From positions 62,001 through 126,000 of the forward strand of contig NZ_BATQ01000056.1 of assembly GCF_000739635.1 (NCBI RefSeq): a DNA stretch of 64,000 nucleotides. Direction: 5' to 3'. A program made the translations under genes and the position numbers. The notes beneath the pieces are model-generated. The model did no database searches and was not told where the DNA came from. It saw only the letters and a list, made by a program, of their open reading frames with translations. Positions 39,872 to 48,656 of the stretch are shown here, in pieces. How positions within the stretch are numbered: position 1 is the stretch's first letter; every line of letters begins with the position of its first letter. This DNA comes from Verrucomicrobium sp. BvORR034. Lineage in GTDB: Bacteria > Verrucomicrobiota > Verrucomicrobiia > Verrucomicrobiales > Verrucomicrobiaceae.

Positions 39872-42466
39872 ATGGACTCACCCACGCCACCCCGCATTCG
39901 CACTGCCCGTGCGCCGGCTCCGCTGACTACGGGGGAGGCGGGCGCAGAGGTTCTCTTGCCGTTTCCCGGCCTGCAGCCTCCCGCAGGGCATCCAGAGCTG
40001 GAGCTCTTCGCAGAGACGAAGGGGAAGGCGGAACCGGCACAGAGCGCACCAGACGTGGGGGAAGCGGAATCGCTGCCGACCTCGGTGCCAGCGTCTGCCG
40101 AGCTGGGCAGCGTCACTGGGAAGACCGAAGAAGAACCTGGTCAGCTTGCAGATGGAGCCACGGTGCCCGGCGGGCAGGGCCCTCTGCGGGCGGCTCCTCG
40201 ACGGTTGGCGGTGCCGCAGCTGGAGCTGGATTGGGGAACCTCAGCACCGAAAATTGAGGCTGAGGAGAAAGGGGCGGTGGCGAGGGAGCTTGATGATGAA
40301 GGAGCTCTGGATCAGGGCCTTGAGGCAAGGGCCGACAAGGTCTTGCCTGAGATGCCCGGTGAATGGGAGCCGGGGATGGAGACCTCACCGGAGATCGTCG
40401 CAAAGGCCACCCCAGGCCTGGAGCCGGAGACGCTGCCGCAACAGGAAGTGCTGCCCTCCCGGATGCTCAATGAGTTTGTCTATTGCCCCCGGCTCTTCTA
40501 CTACGAGTACGTGGAGGGCGTGTTCGTGGCCAATGCGGACACGGAACGGGGCAGTGCACTGCATGCCAAAGTGGACAAGGGCAAGGGAGACTTGCCGCAG
40601 GCGAAAAAAGCAGCGGGCGGAAAGAAAGGTGCTTCAAACGCACCCAAGGAGGGGGATGACGGAGATTGGTTCGCCGAAGGGGCCAAGGCGGCGGCCGATC
40701 CTGACGAGGTGCCTGACGAAAGGGGAGCCATTTCCCAAAGTGATGCCGCTGCAGAAGAGGTGGAGGTTGAGCCGAATGATGAAGGAGAGGCTGCTGCTGG
40801 TGTGAGGGAAGCGGATCGTATCATTCACTCCCGCTCGGCCACTCTGAGTTCAGAGCGGCTGGGCGTGCTGGCAAAGATGGATTTGATCGAGGTCCGAATG
40901 GGCATGGTGGCGGGTGAGAACGGAGCCCGGTCACGTGAGATCAAGACGGTGACGCCAGTGGACTACAAGGCGGGTGCCCCGAAAAAGGGCGCGGATGCCA
41001 ACGAGCTCTGGGACGCTGACAAAATGCAACTGGGGCTGCAGATCCTGATCCTGCGGGACAATGGCTACCAGTGTGAAGAAGGGGTGATCTACTACCGTGC
41101 GACAAAACAGCGCGTGCGCCTGCCGATGACCGAAGGGCTGGAGAGGTGGATCCTCGCCCAGATCGCGAAGGCGAGAGAGACGGCCCGCGGACCCATGCCG
41201 CTGCCGTTGGTGGGTTCGCCCAAATGTGTGCGGTGCTCACTGGCGCCCGTCTGCCTGCCGGATGAGACGTGGATGCTGGCGGGACGGAGGACGGAAGGGG
41301 ATGTCGGATTACCGGAGGATGAGCTCACGAGCGAAGCGGGATTAGGATCGCCTCCTGCCGTTGCCAACGGGGCGCCTCGTCGGCTGATGGCCGCCCGGGA
41401 CGATGCTCGGGCATTGTATCTGTCCACTCCTGGTTATCATGTGGGTCGCAGCGGGGAGCTGCTGGTGGTGAAAGACGGATCCGCCGTGGTGGAGGAGTTC
41501 CGCCTCAGTGATCTGACGCATGTGGCGCTCTTTGGGAACGTGCAGATCACCACCCAGGCGGTGCAGGTGCTGTGCGAAAAGGAGATTCCCCTGGCCTACT
41601 TCTCCACCGGCGGGTGGTTCTATGGTTTAACACGTGGTCATGTGACCAAAAACGTGTTCACGCGGATCGAGCAGTTTCGTGCGGCCGATGATCCGATGCG
41701 GTGCCTGGCGGTGTCGCGGAGGTTTGTGGCGGGCAAGATCCGCAATCACAGGACCTTGTTGATGCGGCTGCATGTAGAGCCGCCCGCTGCAGTGCTGGCC
41801 AGGCTGAAGCAGGCGAGTCTGGACGCGCTGGGCGCGAGGTCTCTGGAAACGCTGTTGGGCACTGAAGGGGCGGCTGCGGCATTGTATTTGCAGCACTTTG
41901 CCGGGATGATCAAGGTGGGGGCGGCGGATGACGATGATGAGATCCCGGGGCTGGAGTCGGCCTCCGCTGCGCGTGCCCCGGAGGAGAGTGTCTTCACGTT
42001 TGACTTTACCAAGCGCAGCCGGCGGCCACCCACTGACCCGGTGAATGCTTTGCTCTCGCTGGCCTACAGTCTGCTGGCCAAGGATTGCACGATCGCGGCT
42101 CATGCGGTGGGGTTCGATCCCTATGTGGGCTTTTACCACCAGCCGCGCTACGGTCGCCCGGCGCTGGCGCTGGATCTAATGGAGGAATTTCGGCCCCTGG
42201 TGGCAGAGAGCGTGGTGCTCACCGCCATCAACAATCGCATGCTGGTGCCGGACCACTTTGTCAGGGCCGGGGAGGGCGTCAATCTGACGTCCACGGGACG
42301 CAAGGTTTTCTTCCAGGCGTACGAACAACGCATGGGAAGCATCATCACGCATCCGGTGTTCGACTACAAGGTCAGCTACCGTCGGGTGCTGGAACTGCAG
42401 GCGCGGATCTTGGCCCGGTATCTCACGGGTGAAATCAAAGAGTACATCCCCATGGTGACGCGCTAG
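39872..42466 (+). CDS. cas4-cas1: Cas4-Cas1 fusion with long disordered N-terminal arm
   Basis: An 864-residue adaptation protein. Residues 1-190 are Pro/Glu/Ala-rich and probably disordered. Residues 195-465 are Cas4: C205 in Y-C-P-R-L-F, H231, D337, the V-D-Y-K-A-G motif with D364 and K366, and C452/C455/C461 for the iron-sulfur cluster. A Lys/Asp/Glu-rich insertion at about 235-310 interrupts the domain. Residues 513-864 are Cas1 with a full triad: E665 in G-T-E-G-A-A-A, H756 in G-F-Y-H and D768 in A-L-D-L-M-E-E. Cas4-Cas1 fusions are typical of type I-G (Geobacter), where Cas4 selects the PAM and trims prespacers; the arm and insertion are unusual. A start near residue 161 or 169 cannot be excluded. 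A 165-bp gap precedes it. Confidence 0.93.
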   Translation: MDSPTPPRIRTARAPAPLTTGEAGAEVLLPFPGLQPPAGHPELELFAETKGKAEPAQSAPDVGEAESLPTSVPASAELGSVTGKTEEEPGQLADGATVPGGQGPLRAAPRRLAVPQLELDWGTSAPKIEAEEKGAVARELDDEGALDQGLEARADKVLPEMPGEWEPGMETSPEIVAKATPGLEPETLPQQEVLPSRMLNEFVYCPRLFYYEYVEGVFVANADTERGSALHAKVDKGKGDLPQAKKAAGGKKGASNAPKEGDDGDWFAEGAKAAADPDEVPDERGAISQSDAAAEEVEVEPNDEGEAAAGVREADRIIHSRSATLSSERLGVLAKMDLIEVRMGMVAGENGARSREIKTVTPVDYKAGAPKKGADANELWDADKMQLGLQILILRDNGYQCEEGVIYYRATKQRVRLPMTEGLERWILAQIAKARETARGPMPLPLVGSPKCVRCSLAPVCLPDETWMLAGRRTEGDVGLPEDELTSEAGLGSPPAVANGAPRRLMAARDDARALYLSTPGYHVGRSGELLVVKDGSAVVEEFRLSDLTHVALFGNVQITTQAVQVLCEKEIPLAYFSTGGWFYGLTRGHVTKNVFTRIEQFRAADDPMRCLAVSRRFVAGKIRNHRTLLMRLHVEPPAAVLARLKQASLDALGARSLETLLGTEGAAAALYLQHFAGMIKVGAADDDDEIPGLESASAARAPEESVFTFDFTKRSRRPPTDPVNALLSLAYSLLAKDCTIAAHAVGFDPYVGFYHQPRYGRPALALDLMEEFRPLVAESVVLTAINNRMLVPDHFVRAGEGVNLTSTGRKVFFQAYEQRMGSIITHPVFDYKVSYRRVLELQARILARYLTGEIKEYIPMVTR

Positions 42467-42578
42467 GGAGGGGGAAAGGGAAGAGGCGTTAGAGGTTAAG
42501 GGTTAAGAGGTCCTGGTTCACAGCACATAACGTCTAACATCTAGCTTCTAACCCCTAACCCCTAACTCCCTCCTCCCC
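42467..42578. repeat. Imperfect inverted repeat between cas4-cas1 and cas2
   Basis: GTTAGAGGTTAAGGGTTAAG (from 42488) faces TTCTAACCCCTAACCCCTAA (from about 42546), giving a long imperfect stem around ACATAACGTCTAAC. The CCTAA-type heptamers look telomere-like but are more likely a short intergenic repeat. It could fold in mRNA and weaken coupling of cas2 to cas4-cas1. Confidence 0.6.
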
Positions 42579-42899
42579 ATGTCCCGCCATTCCTCCTCGG
42601 TGATCTCCAGCCGGATCACGTATCTGGTTTGCTACGACATCGCAGACGACAAGCGGTTGAGAAAGGTGTTTAAGGTCTGCAAAAACCATGGTACTCATTT
42701 GCAGTACTCGGTGTTCGAGTGTGATCTGAACCCGAGAGAGAGAACCCGGCTGGAGCGCGAACTGAGGGATGTGATCAAACACGATGAGGACCAGGTTTTG
42801 TTTGTCTCTCTGGGCCCTAGTGAGGGTCGGGGAGACCGTGTCATCGCGTCCGTGGGATTGCCCTACGCACGCTTTGACGCCCCCTGCTACGTGGTGTGA
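42579..42899 (+). CDS. cas2: CRISPR-associated protein Cas2
   Basis: A 106-residue Cas2 with the ferredoxin-like start Y-L-V-C-Y-D-I-A-D-D-K-R-L-R-K (D20 as the conserved acid), Q-Y-S-V-F-E-C-D-L and V-L-F-V-S-L-G-P. It bridges two Cas1 dimers during spacer integration. About 10 residues precede the first strand, so the start could be slightly downstream, but no closer ATG exists. It lies 252 bp before the array. Confidence 0.95.
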   Translation: MSRHSSSVISSRITYLVCYDIADDKRLRKVFKVCKNHGTHLQYSVFECDLNPRERTRLERELRDVIKHDEDQVLFVSLGPSEGRGDRVIASVGLPYARFDAPCYVV

Positions 42900-43151
42900 A
42901 GCACCGCAGGGGAAAGGGGAACAGGGAAGGAGGCGATCTTTGACATTCACCAATACAGTAATAGGGAGACCGCCCGCCATGAATCGCGAGCGGTCAGGTG
43001 CTGCGGGCAAACCCCGGAGGCGCTCGCGTGTTGGGAGTGAGGAGGTTGCGGCGGGAAGGAGGCGCTGGATCGTCACTTCGCGGGTTGATTCAAGGTGCCG
43101 CTCGCAGACGAGCTTCTTGCATTTTGATACTGAATGGCCTACATGGAGGCT
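42900..43151 (+). promoter_or_regulatory. Putative CRISPR leader
   Basis: 252 bp between cas2 and the first repeat without a gene. TTGACA at 42940-42945 is a candidate -35 box, but no well-spaced -10 was seen. The 60 bp before the first repeat are AT-richer. The decayed repeats at the opposite end of the array support this side as the leader. Confidence 0.6.
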
Positions 43152-44073
43152 GGTCTCCGCTCTCGCGAGAGAGCGGCTTCGTTGAAGCTCCTTCCAGGCT
43201 TTGGCCAGGGCATTGGGGTTGGCACGGTCTCCGCTCTCGCGAGAGAGCGGCTTCGTTGAAGCTTTCAGCGATGTGCCGGTGCTCCTGGAGCGGGAGGGAG
43301 GTCTCCGCTCTCGCGAGAGAGCGGCTTCGTTGAAGCAGTCTTGATGGTGGTGACAGCCTGGAGGACGGCCGCGGTCTCCGCTCTCGCGAGAGAGCGGCTT
43401 CGTTGAAGCGATCTGGCTCCGGACTGGCTGGATCAAGACGACAGCAGGTCTCCGCTCTCGCGAGAGAGCGGCTTCGTTGAAGCGCCACTGCCATCATCGC
43501 CATACATTGCGGCAGACCAGGTCTCCGCTCTCGCGAGAGAGCGGCTTCGTTGAAGCTTGTGTTCGATGGTGAATCCACGCTTTCTCAAATCGCGGTCTCC
43601 GCTCTCGCGAGAGAGCGGCTTCGTTGAAGCCCAGCATCCTGACGTTGCGCTGGACTTGGCGAGTGGAGGTCTCCGCTCTCGCGAGAGAGCGGCTTCGTTG
43701 AAGCAGCTGATGGCAGGGGAGGAGCCGCAGAGTGTAAAGCAGGTCTCCGCTCTCGCGAGAGAGCGGCTTCGTTGAAGCACATAGCCCTTCGCCTCCTGCT
43801 GCATCGTCTTGTCCCGGTCTCCGCTCTCGCGAGAGAGCGGCTTCGTTGAAGCCCTGCGCTGGCTTTGTTCCCCGTGCCGGGGAGGCGGGGGTCTCCGCTC
43901 TCGCGAGAGAGCGGCTTCGTTGAAGCAGAGGCATTGGCCAGGGTGGCGATCAAGGTGGCCGCTGTCTCCGCTCTCGCGAGAGAGCGGCTTCGGTGAAGCG
44001 GCACCCACTGGGCCTGTTCATCATCGAGGAAACCATCGTCTCCGCTCTCGCGAGAGCGCAGTCTCGTCGAAGC
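43152..44073 (+). CRISPR. CRISPR array, 13 repeats of 37 bp and 12 spacers of 36-37 bp
   Basis: Repeats start at 43152, 43226, 43300, 43373, 43447, 43520, 43594, 43668, 43742, 43816, 43890, 43963 and 44037. The first eleven are identical; they begin GGTCTCCG and end CTTCGTTGAAGC, a 3' end typical of type I-G. The core CCGCTCTC-GCGA-GAGAGCGG is a perfect 8-bp stem with a GCGA (GNRA) tetraloop. Repeat 12 has T for the first G and CGGTGAAGC at its end; repeat 13 has lost part of the stem and ends CGTCGAAGC. Decay at the right end sets the leader on the left. Transcription in the cas direction is expected. Confidence 0.98.
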
Positions 44074-44080
44074 CGACTGA

Positions 44081-44099
44081 GGCAAGCGGTGCGCTTGCC
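44081..44099. repeat. Perfect hairpin just after the array
   Basis: GGCAAGCG-GTG-CGCTTGCC, 8-bp stem, 8 bp beyond the last decayed repeat, followed by CTACAAGGGC. It looks like a REP-like element or a trailer end. No T-run, so not a classic terminator. Confidence 0.6.
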
Positions 44100-44173
44100 C
44101 TACAAGGGCAGCTCTCCATTTCCCCACTCGAAGGAGCTTCAAGCGCACATCACCTGCTTGCCTGCATGGGTAC

Positions 44174-44764
44174 TTATGGCGACCCCTGTGAAGCCACCAC
44201 AGCTTTTGGATCGCGGGCAGGGAGGGCTGGGGGATCGAGCTCGGCGACGCGGGTGGCGATCGAAAGGCAGCGGGGGCGGATGGAGGGGAGGGCCTTGGCG
44301 AGGTCTTGGCGAAACGAGGCCAGACGTTCTTGAAGCACTTCGCGCAAGTCGGGTTCGGTTGCCAACCGCTTCTCGTAAGTGTGGATCTTCTGCCTGAGCT
44401 GGCCTGCGTCGTGAAGAACTTCCCGGGCCTCGCGGGCAAGTTGCGCAAGCCGTTCGTCTTTAGGAAATAACCTCAACTGGGTCTGGAGCGAATCCCATTG
44501 AGTGTCCAGGTTGGCGGGCTCCATGCGGGCCGCGATTTGAAGGGCCTGCAGCAACATCTCCTTGTCCTTCCAGAAGCGTTGCACGTCTTGACGGTGGCGT
44601 TTGACGGCGGCAGCAGCGTCAGCCGCTGCCGCTTCTTTGTGCTGAATCTGCTCCCGGTGCACCCTTTCGGCCTCGGTGAGGTAGAAATAACCCAACCAGG
44701 CGAACAATGCGAGCATCAGCGCTGTCAGGAACAGGACGGCGGGCCTGGTAAACAACATCGGCAA
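44174..44764 (-). CDS. Membrane-anchored coiled-coil hypothetical protein
   Basis: A 196-residue protein with one N-terminal membrane helix (about residues 9-30, L-F-L-T-A-L-M-L-A-L-F-A-W-L-G-Y) and a long charged, heptad-like helical region with many Ala, Gln, Glu, Lys and Arg (35-165). No enzyme motif was found. A periplasmic coiled-coil spacer is likely. A start six bases downstream (44758) is possible. It lies next to the CRISPR array but points towards it and is not an obvious cas gene. Confidence 0.5.
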   Translation of the reverse strand: MPMLFTRPAVLFLTALMLALFAWLGYFYLTEAERVHREQIQHKEAAAADAAAAVKRHRQDVQRFWKDKEMLLQALQIAARMEPANLDTQWDSLQTQLRLFPKDERLAQLAREAREVLHDAGQLRQKIHTYEKRLATEPDLREVLQERLASFRQDLAKALPSIRPRCLSIATRVAELDPPALPARDPKAVVASQGSP

Positions 44765-44844
44765 GGGAGGGGCTGTTTGCTGCCTGGGACGTTGCCAGAA
44801 ATGTCCGAAGACGTCCAGATGGAAAAAAGGGGGGCTGGAGCTAG

Positions 44845-45441
44845 CTAGGTGAGGGACGGCAACTCACCCGCATCCCGCCAGGTCTCCACTTCAAAAAGAA
44901 ACTCCACCTGACGACGGGTTTCGACCGCGCCGGGGCGGACGCTGCGCACGGCGAGCACCGCGGACTGAGGGGCCTGACCTTGGGCAACGAGATAGGCGGC
45001 GAGGAGGACGCCAGTGCGTCCCAGGCCTGCCACGCAATGGGCGGCAACGAGGTGTCGGGAGGCGGCCTGCCTGCGCATGAAGCGGAGAAACTCATCAAAC
45101 TGCTCACGCGTGGGAATGCCTCCATCCACAATGGGGAGCCAGCAGTAGTCGAAACCGGCGCTCCGAAAAGTTTCAGGGGCGCCGGGAATGTTTAACAGAC
45201 CGACGATGGCGCGAATGCCGGAGTGCCAGAGCACAGGGAGTTCATCGTCGAAATCCGTGAGCGCCGCGGTCTCCACATCATAGCGAAAGGGATGGACATA
45301 CGGCATGGACATGCCAGCGAGCAGGTCGGGCACAGCCCACCAGAGATCGATACACACAGGTTTGAAGGGGGCGGGGGCGGGGAGGGAGTCTCCGTTGGCG
45401 TGGGTGGCAGGAGAGCGGCCATGACCTGTGTTGAGGGGCAT
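44845..45441 (-). CDS. Protein tyrosine / dual-specificity phosphatase
   Basis: A 198-residue phosphatase. The P-loop A-H-C-V-A-G-L-G-R-T-G has the nucleophile C136 and R142 (C-x5-R). The general acid is likely in L-P-I-V-D-G-G near 103-106. The N-terminal part carries W-W-A-V-P-D-L-L-A-G-M, an entry phrase common in bacterial dual-specificity phosphatases of the PTP-like (phytase) group. It could dephosphorylate proteins or inositol/phospholipid phosphates. It follows the PQQ-protein gene by 21 bp on the same strand. Confidence 0.8.
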   Translation of the reverse strand: MPLNTGHGRSPATHANGDSLPAPAPFKPVCIDLWWAVPDLLAGMSMPYVHPFRYDVETAALTDFDDELPVLWHSGIRAIVGLLNIPGAPETFRSAGFDYCWLPIVDGGIPTREQFDEFLRFMRRQAASRHLVAAHCVAGLGRTGVLLAAYLVAQGQAPQSAVLAVRSVRPGAVETRRQVEFLFEVETWRDAGELPSLT

Positions 45442-45462
45442 GGCCGCAACGTACTGGCGGAA

Positions 45463-48156
45463 TCAGCGCGGATCAAACTGGACCCAGTCCAAGTTCATGA
45501 GGCCTCCCTTGCCGGGATTCACGAAGACGGCGAACACATCGGTGCGGCCCTCCAGCGGACTGGCAAAACGGGTGGTGGGCTCGATCCACTTGTCCCAGCC
45601 ACCTGTGTTGGGCACTTCCACCTTCCCCAAAAGCTGCCCGTCCGGGCTCCCGGCACGGAGTTCCACCACACCACCGATATTGCCTGACGAGGCACGGACC
45701 GTGAATCCGCCGACCTGCGCGAGATTGACGTGTTCGAAGCGGACGGTCTGCTTGTCATTGATGGATCCGATGACCTTCTTGCCACTGGCGCTGCCGTTGC
45801 CACTGACCCGGGGGCCATTGACGTCGCCGTCCTCCGCCTCCCAGCGGCGGGTCCGGAGGGCGACGCTGGCCTTGCCAGTGAGCGTACCGGCCGGAGCCCG
45901 GCCCGCGTCCGTATAGGCGGCTTCCAGGACGAACTGGCCCGGCGTGCCTGCCTTGGGGGCAGTGGCGGTGCCGCTCAAGCCACGGGTGAGGGTGGGGCCG
46001 CCCTTGCCCTTCTCCAGGCCAAAGACCCAGCGCAGCATGATCGTGACTTCATCCGTGGTGTGCTGAGGGTGGGGCAGCATGGGAAGCGGCCCCCAGACGC
46101 TGGTGCTGCCTTGCCGGACACGATTCACCGCTGTCTCCAACGCGGCGGGCTGGCCGCGATACCGTTCCGCTATTTCCAACAACCCCGGGCCGACAATCTT
46201 CTGCTCCACGCCGTGGCAGTTGAAGCAGTCGCTGCTCTTCATGAGGGCCAGGCCGGGATCAGAAGCCTGCTTCTTGCCCGAGGCGTCCAGAAACAGGCTG
46301 CTGACCAGCGTGCGGATTCCGAACTCGTCTGGCTTGGCAGAAGAAGTGCCGTCCTCAACATCTGAAGCACTGACCTGATAGCTGACGGGCTTGCCGGGAT
46401 CAAAAAAATCACCCGACTGCGGGGAGTCAAACTGCACGGTGGGCTGGGTGTTCCCAACGAGGAAGGAGACGGTGGCGGATCCTGTGGCGCCGTGAGAGTC
46501 TGTGACGCGGAGTTCAGCCTGATAGTTGCCGGGCTGGTCGATTCGGATTTCAGCGTCGGGGTTGGATGAAATCACCCTGGCTTCGGGAAGCAGCCGCCAT
46601 TCATGCTTCAGCGCGTCCCCTTCGTGGTCTTTGGATCCGGCGCTGCTCAGGCGGACAGTGAGGGGTTCCCTTCCCGATGAGGGGGCGGCGGAGGCCCGGG
46701 CGAGCGGAGGCAGGTTGCCACGGAGGTAGCTGATCTTCAGCATGCGGGAATCCTTGTTGGCTCCCCAGGTCTCACCATAGTCCATGATGTAGAGGCAGCC
46801 ATCGGCACCGAAGACGGCATCCACGGGGCGTTTCATCAGTGTGGCTCCACCAGCGATCTGTGGTTGTACCTTGTCGATGGCCTCCGGTTTGTTGGCGGTG
46901 ACGACGGCTCCGGTAAAGGGCTCGATCCCGAGGAAGTTGGAGTCCTTGTCCAGGCGCGCCCAGCGGATGGTGGGGCGCTCCCAGTCCCAGAAGAGCAGCC
47001 ACCCGTCAAAGTGCTTGGGGAAACCGGCGGTCTTCTCAAATGCTGGCTGCCAGTGGAAGACCGGGCCGGCGCAGGCTGTGCGGCCTCCTTCTCCCATCTC
47101 GACAAATTCCCGGGGCTCGCGGTACGGCCAGTAGATCATGGCTGGCTGGGCGGGTGGGAGATCGCGCAGCCCCGTGTTGTTCACTCCTGCATTCACCGGG
47201 CGGGCGGGATCGAAGGGCGCGCCCACCGTCTTGGTGGTGTAGTCGTAGTGTTGGTAGGGGAAGTTGTTGGCGATGAAGTAGGGCCAGCCGAAGTTGCCGG
47301 CACGGCGCGCCTGGTTGATTTCATCGTACCCGCGGGGCCCCCGCGGCCCGTCGTTGCCAGCGTCGGGGCCGACCTCGCCCCAGTAAACAAAGCCTGACTG
47401 GTCATCAATCGACATGCGCCAGGGGTTGCGACACCCCATGACATAGATTTCCGGGCGGGTGTTCGGAGTGCCGGGCTGGAAGAGATTGCCCTGCGGAATC
47501 TCGTAGGTGCCATCCGGCTTCACGCGAATGCGGTTGATCTTGCCATTGAGCACATTGGTGTTGGCCGCAGACTTTTGCGCATCCCACGGGGAGCGGTCCG
47601 GACGCTCATCCAGCGGGGCGTAGCCTTGGGAGTCGCCATGGGGGTGAGTGTTGTCACCGGTGGAGAAATAGAGGCAGCCATCCGGGCCAAACTCGACCGA
47701 GCCTGCATGGTGGCAGCACTCCTTGCGTTGTTCCGCGAACCTCAGAATGACCTTTTCACTCGCGAGGTCCAGGGCATCACCCGTGAGGGTGAAGCGGCTG
47801 AGCTGCTGGCCGTCAAAGTCCTTGGGCGAGTACAGGCAGTAGATCCAGCCGTTTTCCGCGAACTTGGGGTCCAGCGCGAATCCCAGAAAGCCGTTCTCCT
47901 GCCCGTTGAAAACCTGCAGGGCACCGGCCTGGGTGAGCTGTCGGGTGGCGGGAGAGTAGATCTTGAGCGTGCCTTTGTACTCGTTGAAGAACAGCCTGCC
48001 GTCCGGGGCCAGCTCGATCTCCATGGGCTGGGCGATGTCTTCAAACAGGGTCTCCACCTTGAAGCGGTAGTCGGGCGGGGCCGCGTGGACAGGCCCAGGC
48101 AGTAGGGCGGGGCAGAGTGAAGCGAGCAGGACGGCTGGAAGCAACGGGGAGCGCAT
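45463..48156 (-). CDS. Secreted multidomain PQQ-type sugar dehydrogenase with PKD, cytochrome c and CBM6 modules
   Basis: An 897-residue protein with a signal peptide (V-H-A-A-P near 26). Residues 30-470 form a six-bladed glucose/sorbosone dehydrogenase-like propeller (E-L-A-P-D-G-R, G-P-D-G-C-L-Y-F-S-T-G-D-N, Y-V-M-G-C-R-N-P-W-R-M-S). About 480-565 is a PKD-like domain. Near 643 the heme-binding C-F-N-C-H-G makes a cytochrome c-type centre. The last 140 residues begin W-E-A-E-D-G-D and end L-D-W-V-Q-F-D, as in CBM6. It should oxidise a sugar or glycan end and pass electrons to the heme. Such fusions are typical of Planctomycetes and Verrucomicrobia. Confidence 0.88.
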   Translation of the reverse strand: MRSPLLPAVLLASLCPALLPGPVHAAPPDYRFKVETLFEDIAQPMEIELAPDGRLFFNEYKGTLKIYSPATRQLTQAGALQVFNGQENGFLGFALDPKFAENGWIYCLYSPKDFDGQQLSRFTLTGDALDLASEKVILRFAEQRKECCHHAGSVEFGPDGCLYFSTGDNTHPHGDSQGYAPLDERPDRSPWDAQKSAANTNVLNGKINRIRVKPDGTYEIPQGNLFQPGTPNTRPEIYVMGCRNPWRMSIDDQSGFVYWGEVGPDAGNDGPRGPRGYDEINQARRAGNFGWPYFIANNFPYQHYDYTTKTVGAPFDPARPVNAGVNNTGLRDLPPAQPAMIYWPYREPREFVEMGEGGRTACAGPVFHWQPAFEKTAGFPKHFDGWLLFWDWERPTIRWARLDKDSNFLGIEPFTGAVVTANKPEAIDKVQPQIAGGATLMKRPVDAVFGADGCLYIMDYGETWGANKDSRMLKISYLRGNLPPLARASAAPSSGREPLTVRLSSAGSKDHEGDALKHEWRLLPEARVISSNPDAEIRIDQPGNYQAELRVTDSHGATGSATVSFLVGNTQPTVQFDSPQSGDFFDPGKPVSYQVSASDVEDGTSSAKPDEFGIRTLVSSLFLDASGKKQASDPGLALMKSSDCFNCHGVEQKIVGPGLLEIAERYRGQPAALETAVNRVRQGSTSVWGPLPMLPHPQHTTDEVTIMLRWVFGLEKGKGGPTLTRGLSGTATAPKAGTPGQFVLEAAYTDAGRAPAGTLTGKASVALRTRRWEAEDGDVNGPRVSGNGSASGKKVIGSINDKQTVRFEHVNLAQVGGFTVRASSGNIGGVVELRAGSPDGQLLGKVEVPNTGGWDKWIEPTTRFASPLEGRTDVFAVFVNPGKGGLMNLDWVQFDPR

Positions 48157-48275
48157 GGAGGATGGAGCAACGAATCAGGGCAGTCTCCCGATACGGACCA
48201 CGCGGGCGTGATTGTGCAAAGGGACGGCTCCAGCTCACCCCCGACTTTTCGGGGGGCGAGAATCCTCTCTGTCTC

Positions 48276-48542
48276 TCAGAGAAGGTCGCTGTACTCCTTG
48301 TGCCGGGCCATGTAGGCCGCGACATAGCTGCACTGCGGAACCACGGTCCACCCCTGCTCACGGGCATGCTCCAGGGCCTCCTGCACCAGCTCGGCGGCAA
48401 TGCCCCGGCCACGCAGCTCACCGGGGACGTAGGTGTGGGTGATCGTCATCTGGCGGCCATCCAGCTCATAGTCCAGCACGGAGGTATGGCCGGATTCTTC
48501 CAGGGAGAACCGGTGGGATGCGGAGTCGTGATCGATGTCCAT
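48276..48542 (-). CDS. GNAT-type N-acetyltransferase (YjdJ-like)
   Basis: An 88-residue minimal GNAT domain: Y-V-P-G-E-L-R-G-R-G-I-A-A-E-L-V is the acetyl-CoA pyrophosphate-binding loop (R/Q-x-x-G-x-G/A), and V-V-P-Q-C-S-Y-V-A follows, as in the short YjdJ/GNAT family of about 90 residues. The start at 48542 is preferred over 48599, which would add an unrelated leader. Function unknown; relatives may acetylate small molecules. Confidence 0.85.
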   Translation of the reverse strand: MDIDHDSASHRFSLEESGHTSVLDYELDGRQMTITHTYVPGELRGRGIAAELVQEALEHAREQGWTVVPQCSYVAAYMARHKEYSDLL

Positions 48543-48656
48543 GACGTGACGGAGGATGCGTGCAGGACCGTGGGTCCCACCAGAAGGATACGGCTTCACG
48601 CAAAGATTGGCTGGACGAATTGTCCTCCGGCCATCGCTCCCATCAAGGCATGATGA

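Noticed and set aside
42085-42175. Apparent loss of a catalytic acid in Cas1 (A-A-H-A-V-G where many have A-L-E-A-V-G)
   Set aside because: The true catalytic glutamate lies earlier, in G-T-E-G-A-A-A (E665), and is present, so Cas1 looks active.
42940-42965. Complete promoter for the CRISPR array
   Set aside because: TTGACA is present but the TAATAG candidate is only 13 bp away; spacing is too short to call a promoter.
42555-44448. Minus-strand open frames with a repeating R-S-R-S-L-A-R-A-E-T motif
   Set aside because: They are translations of the CRISPR repeats, not proteins.
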